A stretch of 64,000 bases of DNA from Nocardioides carbamazepini. Lineage in GTDB: Bacteria > Actinomycetota > Actinomycetes > Propionibacteriales > Nocardioidaceae. The translations under genes were made by a program, and so were the position numbers. The notes beneath the pieces were generated by a model. The model made no database searches. It saw only the letters and a list, made by a program, of their open reading frames with translations, and had not been told where the DNA came from. Numbering within the stretch: the first letter of the stretch is position 1; every line of letters starts with the position of its first letter. Where the stretch lies: assembly GCF_024614185.1 (NCBI RefSeq), contig NZ_JAHTLF010000018.1:78951-142950 (forward strand). The letters run 5' to 3'. This document shows, in pieces, positions 25,903-34,464 of this stretch.

Positions 25903-26781
25903 ATGACCTGGTTCGACGCACCGGCCGACGCGGCCGCCCGGCTGGAGACGGCGGGCTACCTCGCGGACGCCGCCACCGCGACCACCACCTACCTGGCCGG
26001 CGCGCTCGAGAAGCCGCTGCTGCTGGAGGGGCCCGCCGGTGTCGGCAAGACCGAGCTGGCCAAGGCCGTGTCCCGGGCGACGGGTGCGGACCTGGTCCGG
26101 CTGCAGTGCTACGAGGGCCTCGACGAGGCGCGGGCGCTGTACGAGTGGAACTACAAGAAGCAGCTGCTCCGCATCCAGGCCGCCAACGCCGGCGCGGACG
26201 GGGGTGTCGACTGGGACGCGACCCACGACGACATCTTCTCCGAGGAGTTCCTGCTGACGCGGCCGCTGCTCACGGCGATCCGCCGCGAGCAGCCGACCGT
26301 GCTGCTCATCGACGAGGTCGACAAGACCGACATCGAGGTCGAGGGGCTGCTGCTGGAGGTGCTCAGCGACTTCCAGGTGACCATCCCCGAGCTCGGGACC
26401 GTCGCCGCGACCCGCCGGCCGTTCGTCGTCCTCACCTCGAACGCCAGCCGCGAGCTGTCCGAGGCGGTCAAGAGGCGCTGCCTCTACCTGCACATCGGCT
26501 ATCCCGACGCGGCGCGCGAGCGGCAGATCCTGCAGCAGCAGGTGCCCGGGCTCGACGACCGGATCGCCGAGCAGCTCGTGGCCACCGTGGCCCGGCTGCG
26601 CGAGCTGGAGCTCAAGAAGGCGCCGTCGATCGCGGAGTCCGTCGACTGGGCACGGACCCTGATCGCGCTGGAGATCCGGGACCTCGACGCGAAGGCGATC
26701 GCCGACACCCTCGGCGCCGTGCTCAAGCACCAGTCCGACCACGAGCGCGCGGTCAAGGAGCTCAAGCTGGCGAGGTCCTGA
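25903..26781 (+). CDS. MoxR-family AAA+ ATPase (CoxD/NorQ-like)
   Basis: 292 residues. Walker A GPAGVGKTE, Walker B LLIDEVDK and sensor-1 LTSNASRE are intact. The MoxR class works with a VWA-domain partner to remodel or metallate client proteins. That partner follows 2 bases later (26784), so the pair is one operon. The start at 25903 (MTWFDAP) was chosen since upstream in-frame residues are low-complexity. The client is not evident from neighbours, which are a kinase locus and a toxin-antitoxin pair. The segment YEWNYKKQLLRIQ is characteristic of the CoxD/NorQ branch. Confidence 0.88.
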   Translation: MTWFDAPADAAARLETAGYLADAATATTTYLAGALEKPLLLEGPAGVGKTELAKAVSRATGADLVRLQCYEGLDEARALYEWNYKKQLLRIQAANAGADGGVDWDATHDDIFSEEFLLTRPLLTAIRREQPTVLLIDEVDKTDIEVEGLLLEVLSDFQVTIPELGTVAATRRPFVVLTSNASRELSEAVKRRCLYLHIGYPDAARERQILQQQVPGLDDRIAEQLVATVARLRELELKKAPSIAESVDWARTLIALEIRDLDAKAIADTLGAVLKHQSDHERAVKELKLARS

Positions 26782-26783
26782 CC

Positions 26784-28229
26784 GTGACCGCCGAGAGGCC
26801 GGACGACTCCGGGCTCCTCGACCGCCACCTGGCGTTCGTCGAGGCGCTGCGGGGGGCCGGTCTGTCCGTGTCGCTCGCCGAGGACATCGACTCGCTGGCC
26901 GCGCTCGGCGCCCTGCGTCGGCAGGATCCGGGCTGGGGCGACCGGGCGACGGTCCGCGACGTCTTCGCGGCGACGATGGTCAAGAAGCAGGCCCAGCGCA
27001 CGACCTTCGACGCGCTCTTCGACGTCTACTTCCCGGCGATGGTGGGGGACGGTGCCGCCGCCGCGGGCGAGGGCGATGGTGCCGGCGGGCCCGGCGACGC
27101 CGGTGACGGGGCGGTCCGCGACAACGCGGCCGCACTCGTCGACTTCCGCGACCGCCTCGCCGAGGCCCTCGAGACGCAGCAGCCCGACGAGGCGGAGCTG
27201 CGCCGGATGGCGGCCGAGATGGTCGGCGTCTTCGGCGCGATGCCCGGACGAGGACCGGGCCTGTCGTCGTGGTCGGCCTACACCGCGCTCCAGCGGGTCG
27301 CACCGCAGGAGCTGGTCGACCGCCTGGTCGCGGGACTGATGGGCGAGGGCGCCGACGAGGAGGACGCCCGCCGCCGGGCCAACCGCCGGATCGGCTCGTT
27401 CACGGCGATGGTCGAGGAGGACGCCCGCCGCCGGATCGCGGAGGAGAAGGGACCCGACCACGTCGCCGACGTCGCGATCCGCCCCAGCATCGACAAGCTC
27501 GCGTTCATGGCGGCCCGGCGCACCGATCTCGAGGAGATGCGCAAGGAGATCTTCCCGCTCGCCCGCCGGCTCGCGACCCGGCTCGCCAAGGAGCAGCACT
27601 CCCGCCACGCGCGCACGGCTCCGCTGGACTTCCGTCGTACCGTCCGGGCCTCCATCGCCACCGGCGGGGTCCCGATCACCACCCACCACCGTCCCAAGCG
27701 CCCGCACCGGACCGACCTGGTCGTGCTCTGCGACGTCAGCGGATCGGTGGCGAACTTCGCCCAGTTCACGCTGCTCTTCGTGTTCGCGCTGCGCGAGGTC
27801 TTCCAGAGCATGCGGGCGTTCACCTTCATCGACCACGTCCACGAGGTCACCGGGCACTTCCGCCCCGGTGCCGACCCGGTGGACGTGCTGGCGGACCTGT
27901 CGGCGAGCGCCAGCCACGCGGCGCTGTGGGGGCGGACCAACTACGGCCGGGCGTTCACGAAGTTCGAGGAGTCCCACCTCGACGCGCTCACCCCGAAGAC
28001 CACGCTGCTCATCCTGGGCGATGCCCGCTCCAACTACAGCGACCTGCACGAGGACACCCTGCGCCGGCTGACCGGCTCGGTGAAGCGGGCGTTCTGGCTC
28101 AATCCCGAGCACGAGCGCAACTGGGGCACGGGGGACTCCGCCGCGCCGACGTACGGCGAGATCGTGCGGATGATCGAGTGCCGCAACCTCACCCAGCTCA
28201 GCGAGTTCGTCCACGACCTCGCCTGGTGA
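26784..28229 (+). CDS. VWA-domain protein (CoxE-like), MoxR partner
   Basis: 481 residues, GTG start 2 bases after the MoxR stop. The N-terminal 280 residues are helical, with an Ala/Gly-rich linker near 85-105. The C-terminal von Willebrand A domain begins HRTDLVVLCDVSGSVANF; DVSGS is the metal-ion-dependent adhesion site. These CoxE-type proteins act with the MoxR ATPase as a chaperone machine in the cytoplasm. The gene ends 6 bases before a repeat array that fills the following gap. Confidence 0.87.
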   Translation: MTAERPDDSGLLDRHLAFVEALRGAGLSVSLAEDIDSLAALGALRRQDPGWGDRATVRDVFAATMVKKQAQRTTFDALFDVYFPAMVGDGAAAAGEGDGAGGPGDAGDGAVRDNAAALVDFRDRLAEALETQQPDEAELRRMAAEMVGVFGAMPGRGPGLSSWSAYTALQRVAPQELVDRLVAGLMGEGADEEDARRRANRRIGSFTAMVEEDARRRIAEEKGPDHVADVAIRPSIDKLAFMAARRTDLEEMRKEIFPLARRLATRLAKEQHSRHARTAPLDFRRTVRASIATGGVPITTHHRPKRPHRTDLVVLCDVSGSVANFAQFTLLFVFALREVFQSMRAFTFIDHVHEVTGHFRPGADPVDVLADLSASASHAALWGRTNYGRAFTKFEESHLDALTPKTTLLILGDARSNYSDLHEDTLRRLTGSVKRAFWLNPEHERNWGTGDSAAPTYGEIVRMIECRNLTQLSEFVHDLAW

Positions 28230-28234
28230 CCCAC

Positions 28235-28379
28235 CGACCCGGCGCAGATTGAACTCTGAGTCGCACCGACCCGGCGCAGATCAAGTCGGAGAATGCGCCG
28301 ACCCGGCGCAGATTGAATCGACGTGCGTTCAATCTGCGACGGGTCGGCGGGTGGGGCAGTTCAATCTGCGCCGGGTCAA
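28235..28379. repeat. Array of 20-bp repeats with 32-bp period, locus A
   Basis: Three direct copies of CGACCCGGCGCAGATTGAAC-type sequence start at 28235, 28267 and 28299, exactly 32 bases apart. Two inverted copies follow at 28328 and 28360, again 32 apart. The 12-base spacers differ (for example TCTGAGTCGCAC and CGGAGAATGCGC). The direct and inverted halves can fold together. The array occupies the convergent space after the VWA gene. A second array of the same design is at 50092-50290. Confidence 0.9.
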
Positions 28380-28558
28380 GGCTTATTGGGTCCGGACCAG
28401 TAGCGCGTCGGGTCGGTCCGCTTGGCGACCTCGTGGCCGTCCTTGGCGCCGCCCCGGTCGGTGTCGTAGTCCACCGGGTTGCTCTTGGGCTTGCCGCAGG
28501 AAGCGCCTCCCAGGCAGGACGTTCCGACACCGCTATCAGACTCGGCTATCGGGCTCGG
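28376..28558 (-). pseudogene. Remnant of a protein C-terminus
   Basis: On the minus strand a frame is open from just after the HepT stop (28559) to a TGA at 28376. It encodes a natural-looking tail of about 60 residues with CLGGASCGKPKSNPVDYD and then TDPTRYWSGPNKP at the end. No ATG, GTG or TTG lies near the front of this frame; the only GTG is deep inside. It looks like the 3' end of a gene whose 5' part was removed, possibly when the adjacent toxin-antitoxin pair arrived. Its stop lies within the last repeat copy of the array. Parent family not recognised. The remaining space 28380-28558 shows nothing else. Confidence 0.35.
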
Positions 28559-28933
28559 CTACCCCTCGTCGAGGATCCGGCGCACGTGATCAGCCTCCTC
28601 GGGCAGACGGTCGGCGAGGGCCGCCCAGATGATCTCGTAGTCGACCGCGCCGTAGTCGTGAGCCACGCGGTTGCGCGTCCCCTTCATGGCTCGCCACCTG
28701 ACCTCGGGATGGGCGGCGACCAGATCGGGATCGACCCGCTCCAACCGGATCACGGCCTCGCCGATCTTGTGGAGCAGTGCCTCGGACGCGAGTCGCAACA
28801 TCTCGTCGCTGTCGTAGGCATCCTTGCCGCGGTCAACGAGACGAGCGCCGAGCGCGGCGAACTCGAGGAAGTCGGCCAGCGTCGTCGCGGTGCGGTCGAG
28901 CTCGCCGGATCCGTCGCCGGACCGGTGAGTCAC
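28559..28933 (-). CDS. hepT: HepT-type HEPN ribonuclease toxin
   Basis: 124 residues, GTG start overlapping the antitoxin stop by 4 bases. The HEPN toxin motif Rx4-6H with the following Tyr is visible as RNRVAHDY. HepT proteins are small helical RNases; in characterised MntA-HepT pairs the Tyr near this motif is modified by the MNT partner, which silences the toxin. All residues needed for that are here. Helices such as LRLASEALLHKIGEAVIRLE match the family. The downstream side holds the gene remnant and the repeat array. Confidence 0.85.
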   Translation of the reverse strand: MTHRSGDGSGELDRTATTLADFLEFAALGARLVDRGKDAYDSDEMLRLASEALLHKIGEAVIRLERVDPDLVAAHPEVRWRAMKGTRNRVAHDYGAVDYEIIWAALADRLPEEADHVRRILDEG

Positions 28934-29391
28934 AGCGGCCGAGCCTCGCGCAGGATCTGCTCGTGTCCGGGTCGCAGACCACCTTCGCTGACGACATCGA
29001 CGCCGACACCGAGCAGCTCCTCGAGCTCCTGCTCCAGCTCGACGAGCTCGAACAGCGATGTCCCGGGCTCGAAGGCGATCAGCAGGTCGATGTCGCTGCC
29101 GGGCTGGTCCTCGCCGCGCGCCACCGATCCGAACACCTTCACGCTGCGTGCCTGGTGACGCTGGGCGATCTCGGCGATCTTCGCCCTGTTCCGCGCGATC
29201 ACCAGGGACGGTCGAGGGCGAGCCGCCGTCTCCAGGCGTCGCATCATCTTCACCGACGGCCGACGGGTGCCCTTCTCGTAGGCCGCGATGTTGGGCTGGG
29301 CGACGCCCGACAGGTCCGCCAGCTGCTGCTGGGTCAGTCCCGCTCGTCGGCGCACCTCGGCCACGCTCGGCCCGGTATCGAGGTCCGACAT
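28930..29391 (-). CDS. mntA: MntA-type nucleotidyltransferase antitoxin fused to XRE HTH
   Basis: 153 residues with GAGAGGAG before the ATG. Residues 10-53 are an XRE helix-turn-helix (AGLTQQQLADLSGVAQPN, then AAYEKGTRRPS). Residues 70-150 are a minimal nucleotidyltransferase with FGSVARGEDQPGSDIDLL, the GS...DxD signature. MntA antitoxins neutralise HepT by transferring AMP to a tyrosine. The fused DNA-binding domain would let one protein both modify the toxin and repress the operon; an AT-rich palindrome upstream is the likely operator. The HTH fusion is a variant of the usual stand-alone MNT protein. Confidence 0.88.
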   Translation of the reverse strand: MSDLDTGPSVAEVRRRAGLTQQQLADLSGVAQPNIAAYEKGTRRPSVKMMRRLETAARPRPSLVIARNRAKIAEIAQRHQARSVKVFGSVARGEDQPGSDIDLLIAFEPGTSLFELVELEQELEELLGVGVDVVSEGGLRPGHEQILREARPL

Positions 29392-29411
29392 GCTTGCTCC
29401 TCTCGCGCCGC

Positions 29412-29435
29412 GTTGTTATATCAATGATATGCAAC
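29412..29435 (-). promoter_or_regulatory. AT-rich palindromic operator/promoter of mntA-hepT
   Basis: ATATC-AAT-GATAT (29418-29430) inside flanking GTTG/CAAC, 27 bases upstream of the antitoxin start. It is one of very few AT-rich stretches in the window and is well placed to hold the -10 region and be covered by the XRE domain of the antitoxin. Confidence 0.6.
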
Positions 29436-29463
29436 CGGTGCGGGATGCGGAAGCACTGTCTCG

Positions 29464-30930
29464 TCAGGCGGTGAACTCCAGCGTCTCGTCCGCCACCGGC
29501 TTGCGGAAGACGAGCACGTCCTTGAAGTAGTTCATCTTCAGCCGCCAGGGGAACACCGCGCCCTGCTTCGGCAGCGACTCGATGGAGCGCATGACGTAGC
29601 CCGCCTCGAAGTCGAGGAAGGGCTCCTCGGCCACCGCCGGGTCGCGGCGCGGCACGACCATCCGGGTGCCGGTCCGGTCCATGTGCTGCAGCACCTTGAC
29701 GACGTACTCGCACACCAGGTCGGCCTTGAGCGTCCAGGACGCGTTGGTGTAGCCGATGATGAAGGCGAAGTTCGGGATCTCGCTGAGCATCAGGCCCTTG
29801 TAGGCCATGGTCTCCGCGGGGGCGATCTTGGTGCCGTCGATGCCGAGGGTCGCGCCGCCGAAGATCTGCAGGTTCAGGCCGGTGGCGGTGACGACGATGT
29901 CCGCCTCGAGCTCCTTGCCGGACTCGAGCAGGATCCCGTTCGGCGTGAACCGGTCGATGCGGTCCGTCACGATGTCGACGGTGTGGTGGCGCAGCGCCTT
30001 GAAGAGGTCCCCGCCGGGCACGGCGCACAGGCGCTGGTCCCACGGGTCGTACGGCGGCTTGAAGTGCTCGTCGAAGCTGACGTCCTCGGGCAGCTGGCGC
30101 TCGAGCAGCTTGCGCAGCAGCGCGCGCGACTCCTTCGGCCGCGCCTGGCAGAACTCGTAGAACGCGATCCGGCTGGTGAGGTAGCGGGTGCGCACCAGCT
30201 TCTGCGCCAGCTTGTCGGGCAGCGTGCGGTACATCTGCGCCGACACCTTGTCGTACGTCGGCTGGCTGATGATGTACGTCGGCGTGCGCTGCAGCATCGT
30301 GACGTGGCCGGCGCCGGAGTCGGCCAGCGCGGGGATCAGCGTCACGGCGGTGGCCCCGGAGCCGATGACGACGACGCGCTTGCCCTGGTAGTCGAGGTCC
30401 TCCGGCCAGTGCTGGGGGTGGACGACCTGGCCGGCGAACTCCTCGACGCCGGCGAAGTCCGGGGTGAAGCCCTCGTCGTAGCGGTAGTAGCCCGACGTCG
30501 ACCACAGGAAGCTGGACGTGAGCTCGATGGTCTCGCCGGTGTCGGTGCGCTCGACGGTGACCGTCCAGCGGGCGTCCTCGGTGGAGAACTCCGCGTGCAC
30601 CAGCTTGTGGTGGTAGCGGATGTGCCGGTCGATGCCGTTCTCGGCCGCCGCCTCCTCGAGGTAGGCGAGGATGTCCGGGCCGTCGACGATCGCCTTGCTG
30701 CCCTTCCACGGCTTCCAGCCGAAGCCGAGGGTGTGCATGTCGGAGTCGGAGCGGATGCCCGGGTAGCGGAACAGGTCCCACGTGCCGCCGAGCGAGTCGC
30801 GCATCTCGAGGAGGGCGTAGGACCTGCCGGGGAACGCCTTGCTCACGTGGTAGGCCGCGTCGATGCCGGACAGCCCGGCGCCGATGATCAGCACGTCGAG
30901 GTCCGTGGTCGCGTCAGTGGTGTCGCTCAT
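29464..30930 (-). CDS. Baeyer-Villiger flavin monooxygenase (EthA-like)
   Basis: 488 residues. Two dinucleotide folds are seen: IIGAGLSGI near the N-terminus (FAD) and VIGSGATAV near residue 185 (NADPH). The Baeyer-Villiger fingerprint FxGxxxHxxxWP appears as FAGQVVHPQHWP. It should insert oxygen next to a carbonyl to make esters or lactones, or oxidise sulfur, as EthA does; its length matches EthA (about 489). Its ATG directly follows the TGA of the TetR gene, so they are co-translated, as the last gene of a four-gene operon with FprB and an AurF-like oxygenase. The substrate is unknown. Confidence 0.88.
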   Translation of the reverse strand: MSDTTDATTDLDVLIIGAGLSGIDAAYHVSKAFPGRSYALLEMRDSLGGTWDLFRYPGIRSDSDMHTLGFGWKPWKGSKAIVDGPDILAYLEEAAAENGIDRHIRYHHKLVHAEFSTEDARWTVTVERTDTGETIELTSSFLWSTSGYYRYDEGFTPDFAGVEEFAGQVVHPQHWPEDLDYQGKRVVVIGSGATAVTLIPALADSGAGHVTMLQRTPTYIISQPTYDKVSAQMYRTLPDKLAQKLVRTRYLTSRIAFYEFCQARPKESRALLRKLLERQLPEDVSFDEHFKPPYDPWDQRLCAVPGGDLFKALRHHTVDIVTDRIDRFTPNGILLESGKELEADIVVTATGLNLQIFGGATLGIDGTKIAPAETMAYKGLMLSEIPNFAFIIGYTNASWTLKADLVCEYVVKVLQHMDRTGTRMVVPRRDPAVAEEPFLDFEAGYVMRSIESLPKQGAVFPWRLKMNYFKDVLVFRKPVADETLEFTA

Positions 30931-31641
30931 TCAGGCTTCCTTGAGGTTGAGGAGCTGCTCGATCGGGAGGTCGGGCACCTCGATCCTGCGGGAGGCTGCG
31001 AGACCTTCGATCTGCAGCCAGGTCACGTCGGCGAGCAGCCGGGTGAACTGTGGTGCCGGCGGGCGCAGCTCCTCGCGAGAGCTCCAGTTGCGCACCGCGG
31101 CGATCACGCCGCCGACGAGCAGGAAGACCCACGGCGTCAGCGCGTCGCGGTCGTCCTCCTCGACGTCGGCGTCGAGGACGGCGAGGAAGCCGCCGATGAC
31201 GAGCTCGATCTGCTCGGCGATCTGGCCGATCGCGACGTCGAGCGGCTTGGTGGCGGCGCCGGCGATGTCGCGCTCGGCGAACCGCATCAACGCGACGTTC
31301 TCGGCGCCCCACCCGACGTACGCGGCGATGATCCGGTGCACGATGTCGCGGGGCGTGCCCTCCAGGGTGACCGCGGCGAGCAGCAGCTCGCCGGCGCGGT
31401 TGCAGATCTCCTGCTGGATGGCCACGTCGAGGTCGGTGCGGTCCTCGAAGTAGCGGTAGAGGACGGTGCGGTGCACGGACGCCTCGTCGGCGATCTGCTG
31501 CACGCTCAGCTCGGCGCCGGGCTCGAGGTCGCGCGCGAGCACGGTGACGGCGGCCTCGATCACGGCCTGCCGGCGGTCGGCGTTGTGCTGCTGCCAGCGC
31601 CGTTTGCGACCGTCGGTCTGGTCCCGTTTCGCCGTCCCCAT
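30931..31641 (-). CDS. TetR-family transcriptional regulator
   Basis: 236 residues from an ATG behind GAGGAGG. The N-terminal HTH lies at about residues 25-70 (LSVQQIADEASVHRTVLYRY). The C-terminal ligand domain is helical. It is encoded between fprB and the Baeyer-Villiger gene with gaps of 20 and 0 bases, so it is probably an autoregulated ligand-responsive repressor of this operon. The palindrome at 34465-34479 in the operon promoter is the likely binding site. Confidence 0.85.
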   Translation of the reverse strand: MGTAKRDQTDGRKRRWQQHNADRRQAVIEAAVTVLARDLEPGAELSVQQIADEASVHRTVLYRYFEDRTDLDVAIQQEICNRAGELLLAAVTLEGTPRDIVHRIIAAYVGWGAENVALMRFAERDIAGAATKPLDVAIGQIAEQIELVIGGFLAVLDADVEEDDRDALTPWVFLLVGGVIAAVRNWSSREELRPPAPQFTRLLADVTWLQIEGLAASRRIEVPDLPIEQLLNLKEA

Positions 31642-31661
31642 GGCGACACCTCCTCGTAGCG

Positions 31662-33383
31662 TCACGATGTCAGCGACACCGTACGACGAAGCAGTCCGCG
31701 GCGCCGGGTCACGACCGGGGCGGCCGACACCGAGCGCTGCTCGGAGAGGTCGGTGATCTTGGCCCGGGGGCGGCCCGCTCGCGCCCCTCGCTCGCGCTCG
31801 GCGGCGTCGAGGCGCTGCCATGCGGCGAGGTCGGCGGACTGGGGGTGGCGGGTGGCGACCAGCGCGGCGATCGAGGCGGCGGTGCCGCTCGGTGCCGGGA
31901 GGCCGGCGTCGAGGTCGTCGAGGATCGTCTCGACGGTCTCCTGGGCATCGGTCTTGTTGGTGCCGATGAAGCCGACCGGGCCGCGCTTGATCCAGCCGAC
32001 GACGTAGAGGCCGGGCTCCACGCGTCCCTGGTGGTGCGGCACCGTGGCGGTCCGCTCGTCGAACGGCAGACCGGCGACCGGGGTGCCGCGGTGGCCGACG
32101 GAGCGGACCACCAGGCCGGCCTCGATCGTGCGGACGTCGTCGGTGGCGACGGCGCGGACGCTGGTGGTCCCGGTGAGGGGATCGGTGTCCTCGACCAGCT
32201 TGTTCCGTGCGACCCGGACGCCGGTGACGCGGCCGTCCTCGCCGAGCACCTCGACCGGGGAGATCGCGAAGCTGAGCACGATCCGGCGCCGGGTGGTGTC
32301 GGTCGGGCCCGGACGCTCGGCGAGCTCGCGGAGCAGGACGCTGCGCTGGTCGTCACCGGTGAGCAGCGCCGGATCGGCGTCGACGACCACGTCGACGTCG
32401 TCGAGCGCCGCGAGACCGATCAGCTCGGGGATCGTGAACGCCGCCTGCGCCGGGCCGCGCCGGCCGAGGACGACGACCTCGCGGACCCCGCTGGCACGCA
32501 GTTGGTCCAGCGGGCCGGGCGCCAGGTCCGTGCGCTCGAGGACGTCGAGCGGGCGGGCCAGGATGCGCGCGACGTCGAGTGCGACGTTGCCGTTGCCGAC
32601 GACGACCGCCCGCCCCGAAGGGTTGGACCCGGCGGCCAGCGGTACGTCGAGCGCCTGCTGGTCGGGATGGCCGTTGTACCAGCCCACCAGCGCGGTCGCG
32701 GGGACCGAGCCGGCGAGCTCCTCGCCCGGGATGTCGAGACCGCGGTCGGCGGAGGCGCCGACGGCGTAGACCACGGCGTCGTAGTGGGCGCGCAGGTCGG
32801 CCAGCGTCACCGCACCGGCGTGGTCGGGGGCGCCGATCTCGACGTCGAGGAAGTAGCGGAACCGCGGCTGCCGCTCGATCGCCTCGAAGAGCCGGGTGAC
32901 CAGCTTGGTCGAGGCGTGGTCGGGGGCCACGCCGTGCCGGACCAGTCCGTACGGCGTGCGCAGTCGGTCGTAGACGTCGACGCCACCGATCTCGGGGTGC
33001 TTGAGCAGCTCGTCGGCCGTGTAGAGACCGGCCGGGCCGGCGCCGACGACAGCGACCCGGAACGGACCGGTGCGGGTGAGCCGCCGCTGCTGGGGGACCA
33101 GCGCGACCGGCGTCCGGTCGGCGTGGGGGAAGGCGTCGTAGTAGGACGCGTTGAGGTCGAGGAAGGGCAGCTGCTTCGTCGTCAGCGCCGCGTCGGGAAC
33201 CATCGCGCCGACCGGGCAGGCCGTGGCGCAGGCGCCGCAGCCGACGCAGGAGGTCGGGTCGACGTACACCATCTCGGTGGTGCCGAAGCCCGGCTCGCCG
33301 GGTGCGGGATGGATGCAGTTGACCGGGCAGGCGACGACGCATGAGGCGTCGGCGCAGCACGACTGCGTGACGACATAGGCCAT
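31662..33383 (-). CDS. fprB: Ferredoxin/ferredoxin-NADP+ reductase fusion (FprB-like)
   Basis: 573 residues. The first 70 are a two-cluster ferredoxin with CCADASCVVACPVNC and CVGCGACATACPVGA. An adrenodoxin-reductase-type FAD/NADP domain follows (FRVAVVGAGPAGLYTADELL; second fold VVVGNGNVALDVARIL; C-terminal GWIKRGPVGFIGTNKTDA). It passes electrons from NADPH to iron-sulfur clusters and on to oxygenases. It is 13 bases downstream of the AurF-like diiron oxygenase gene, which therefore is its most likely acceptor. The last 60 residues form a basic tail. Confidence 0.9.
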   Translation of the reverse strand: MAYVVTQSCCADASCVVACPVNCIHPAPGEPGFGTTEMVYVDPTSCVGCGACATACPVGAMVPDAALTTKQLPFLDLNASYYDAFPHADRTPVALVPQQRRLTRTGPFRVAVVGAGPAGLYTADELLKHPEIGGVDVYDRLRTPYGLVRHGVAPDHASTKLVTRLFEAIERQPRFRYFLDVEIGAPDHAGAVTLADLRAHYDAVVYAVGASADRGLDIPGEELAGSVPATALVGWYNGHPDQQALDVPLAAGSNPSGRAVVVGNGNVALDVARILARPLDVLERTDLAPGPLDQLRASGVREVVVLGRRGPAQAAFTIPELIGLAALDDVDVVVDADPALLTGDDQRSVLLRELAERPGPTDTTRRRIVLSFAISPVEVLGEDGRVTGVRVARNKLVEDTDPLTGTTSVRAVATDDVRTIEAGLVVRSVGHRGTPVAGLPFDERTATVPHHQGRVEPGLYVVGWIKRGPVGFIGTNKTDAQETVETILDDLDAGLPAPSGTAASIAALVATRHPQSADLAAWQRLDAAERERGARAGRPRAKITDLSEQRSVSAAPVVTRRRGLLRRTVSLTS

Positions 33384-33396
33384 GTCAGCGTCTGGC

Positions 33397-34413
33397 TCAG
33401 ACGGCGGCGGACTTGGGCTCGCTGCGGAAGCGCGAGGGGCGGCCGTCGATCCCGAGGACGCGCCACACGCGGCGCGAGACCCGGTTCATCAGGCCGAGCT
33501 CGTCGGCGAGCATCCGGACGTCGCCGAAGGTGTCGCGCAGGAGCTTCTCGGACCTCTCCGACTTCCAGTAGACCTCGCGCATGACGCTCTTGGGGATGCC
33601 GAGGTCCTGCTGCATCTGCTTGCTGGGCTTCATGATCACGTCGCACAGCACCCGCATGATCACCGGGAACGCGAGCGACAGACCGAAGCGCTGGATCGTG
33701 CCGTAGTCCTTCGAGCGCTCGACCAGGTAGGAGTGCGCGAAGCCGATGTGGCGGGCCTCCTCGGCCACGTGGATCTGCATGACCCGGGTGATGATCGGGT
33801 GCATGTCGTGGCCCGAGCGGAGCACCGACTTCTGCAGGTAGTCGATCGGCTCCTCGCCGGCGAGGATCCCGAAGAAGAAGATGTTGGGCATCGGGCGGCC
33901 GGCGAGGGCGAGGAACGGGGCGATCTTGAGGAACCAGGTCGGGCCGCCCTGGACGTCGACGCCGATCCGGTTCACCGCCTCCTGGAACATCTGGGTGTGG
34001 TGGCACTCCTCGGTGACCTCGTGGGTGGAGTAGCGGAACTCCGCGCGGTTGTTGGGCATCGTCATCAGGTGGTTCATGACGCCGCCGATGAGGAGCTGCT
34101 CGAACTGGAGGCCGACCTTGGCGATATTGGCCATCCGGTACATGCCGACCTCGATCTGGCGCTCCCTCGGCAGCGACCGGTACCAGTCGGTGCCGCCGAG
34201 CGAGTCGACCTCGGGGAGGATCCAGCGCGGGTCGTCCGGGACGACCTCGAGCTCCGGGCTGTCCCAGGCGATGTCGAGGAAGGCGTCGAAGTGCTGGTGG
34301 ACCGACGCCTCGGAGAGCACGCGCAGCGTGTCCTGGTAGCTCAGGCCGGCCAGGTCGCTGGGGGCCGCGGTGTCGTGGGTGGTGTCGATCGGGGCGTCGG
34401 CAGTCGCAGTCAT
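33397..34413 (-). CDS. AurF-like diiron oxygenase
   Basis: 338 residues; the ATG at 34413 is preceded by GAGGA, unlike the ATG at 34437. Family features of AurF/PF11583 diiron proteins: ferritin-like helices with EECHHTQMFQEAV and HVAEEARHIGFAH supplying Glu and His iron ligands. Such enzymes oxygenate amines or other small substrates with electrons from a ferredoxin system, here probably the following FprB. It leads the operon AurF-FprB-TetR-BVMO and has a near-consensus -35 TTGACA and a palindrome upstream. The substrate cannot be told from sequence. Confidence 0.85.
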   Translation of the reverse strand: MTATADAPIDTTHDTAAPSDLAGLSYQDTLRVLSEASVHQHFDAFLDIAWDSPELEVVPDDPRWILPEVDSLGGTDWYRSLPRERQIEVGMYRMANIAKVGLQFEQLLIGGVMNHLMTMPNNRAEFRYSTHEVTEECHHTQMFQEAVNRIGVDVQGGPTWFLKIAPFLALAGRPMPNIFFFGILAGEEPIDYLQKSVLRSGHDMHPIITRVMQIHVAEEARHIGFAHSYLVERSKDYGTIQRFGLSLAFPVIMRVLCDVIMKPSKQMQQDLGIPKSVMREVYWKSERSEKLLRDTFGDVRMLADELGLMNRVSRRVWRVLGIDGRPSRFRSEPKSAAV

Positions 34414-34464
34414 CGGTCCTCGGTCCGTTCTCTTCATCGAAAGCGGGGCATGCACGCTGTTAGC

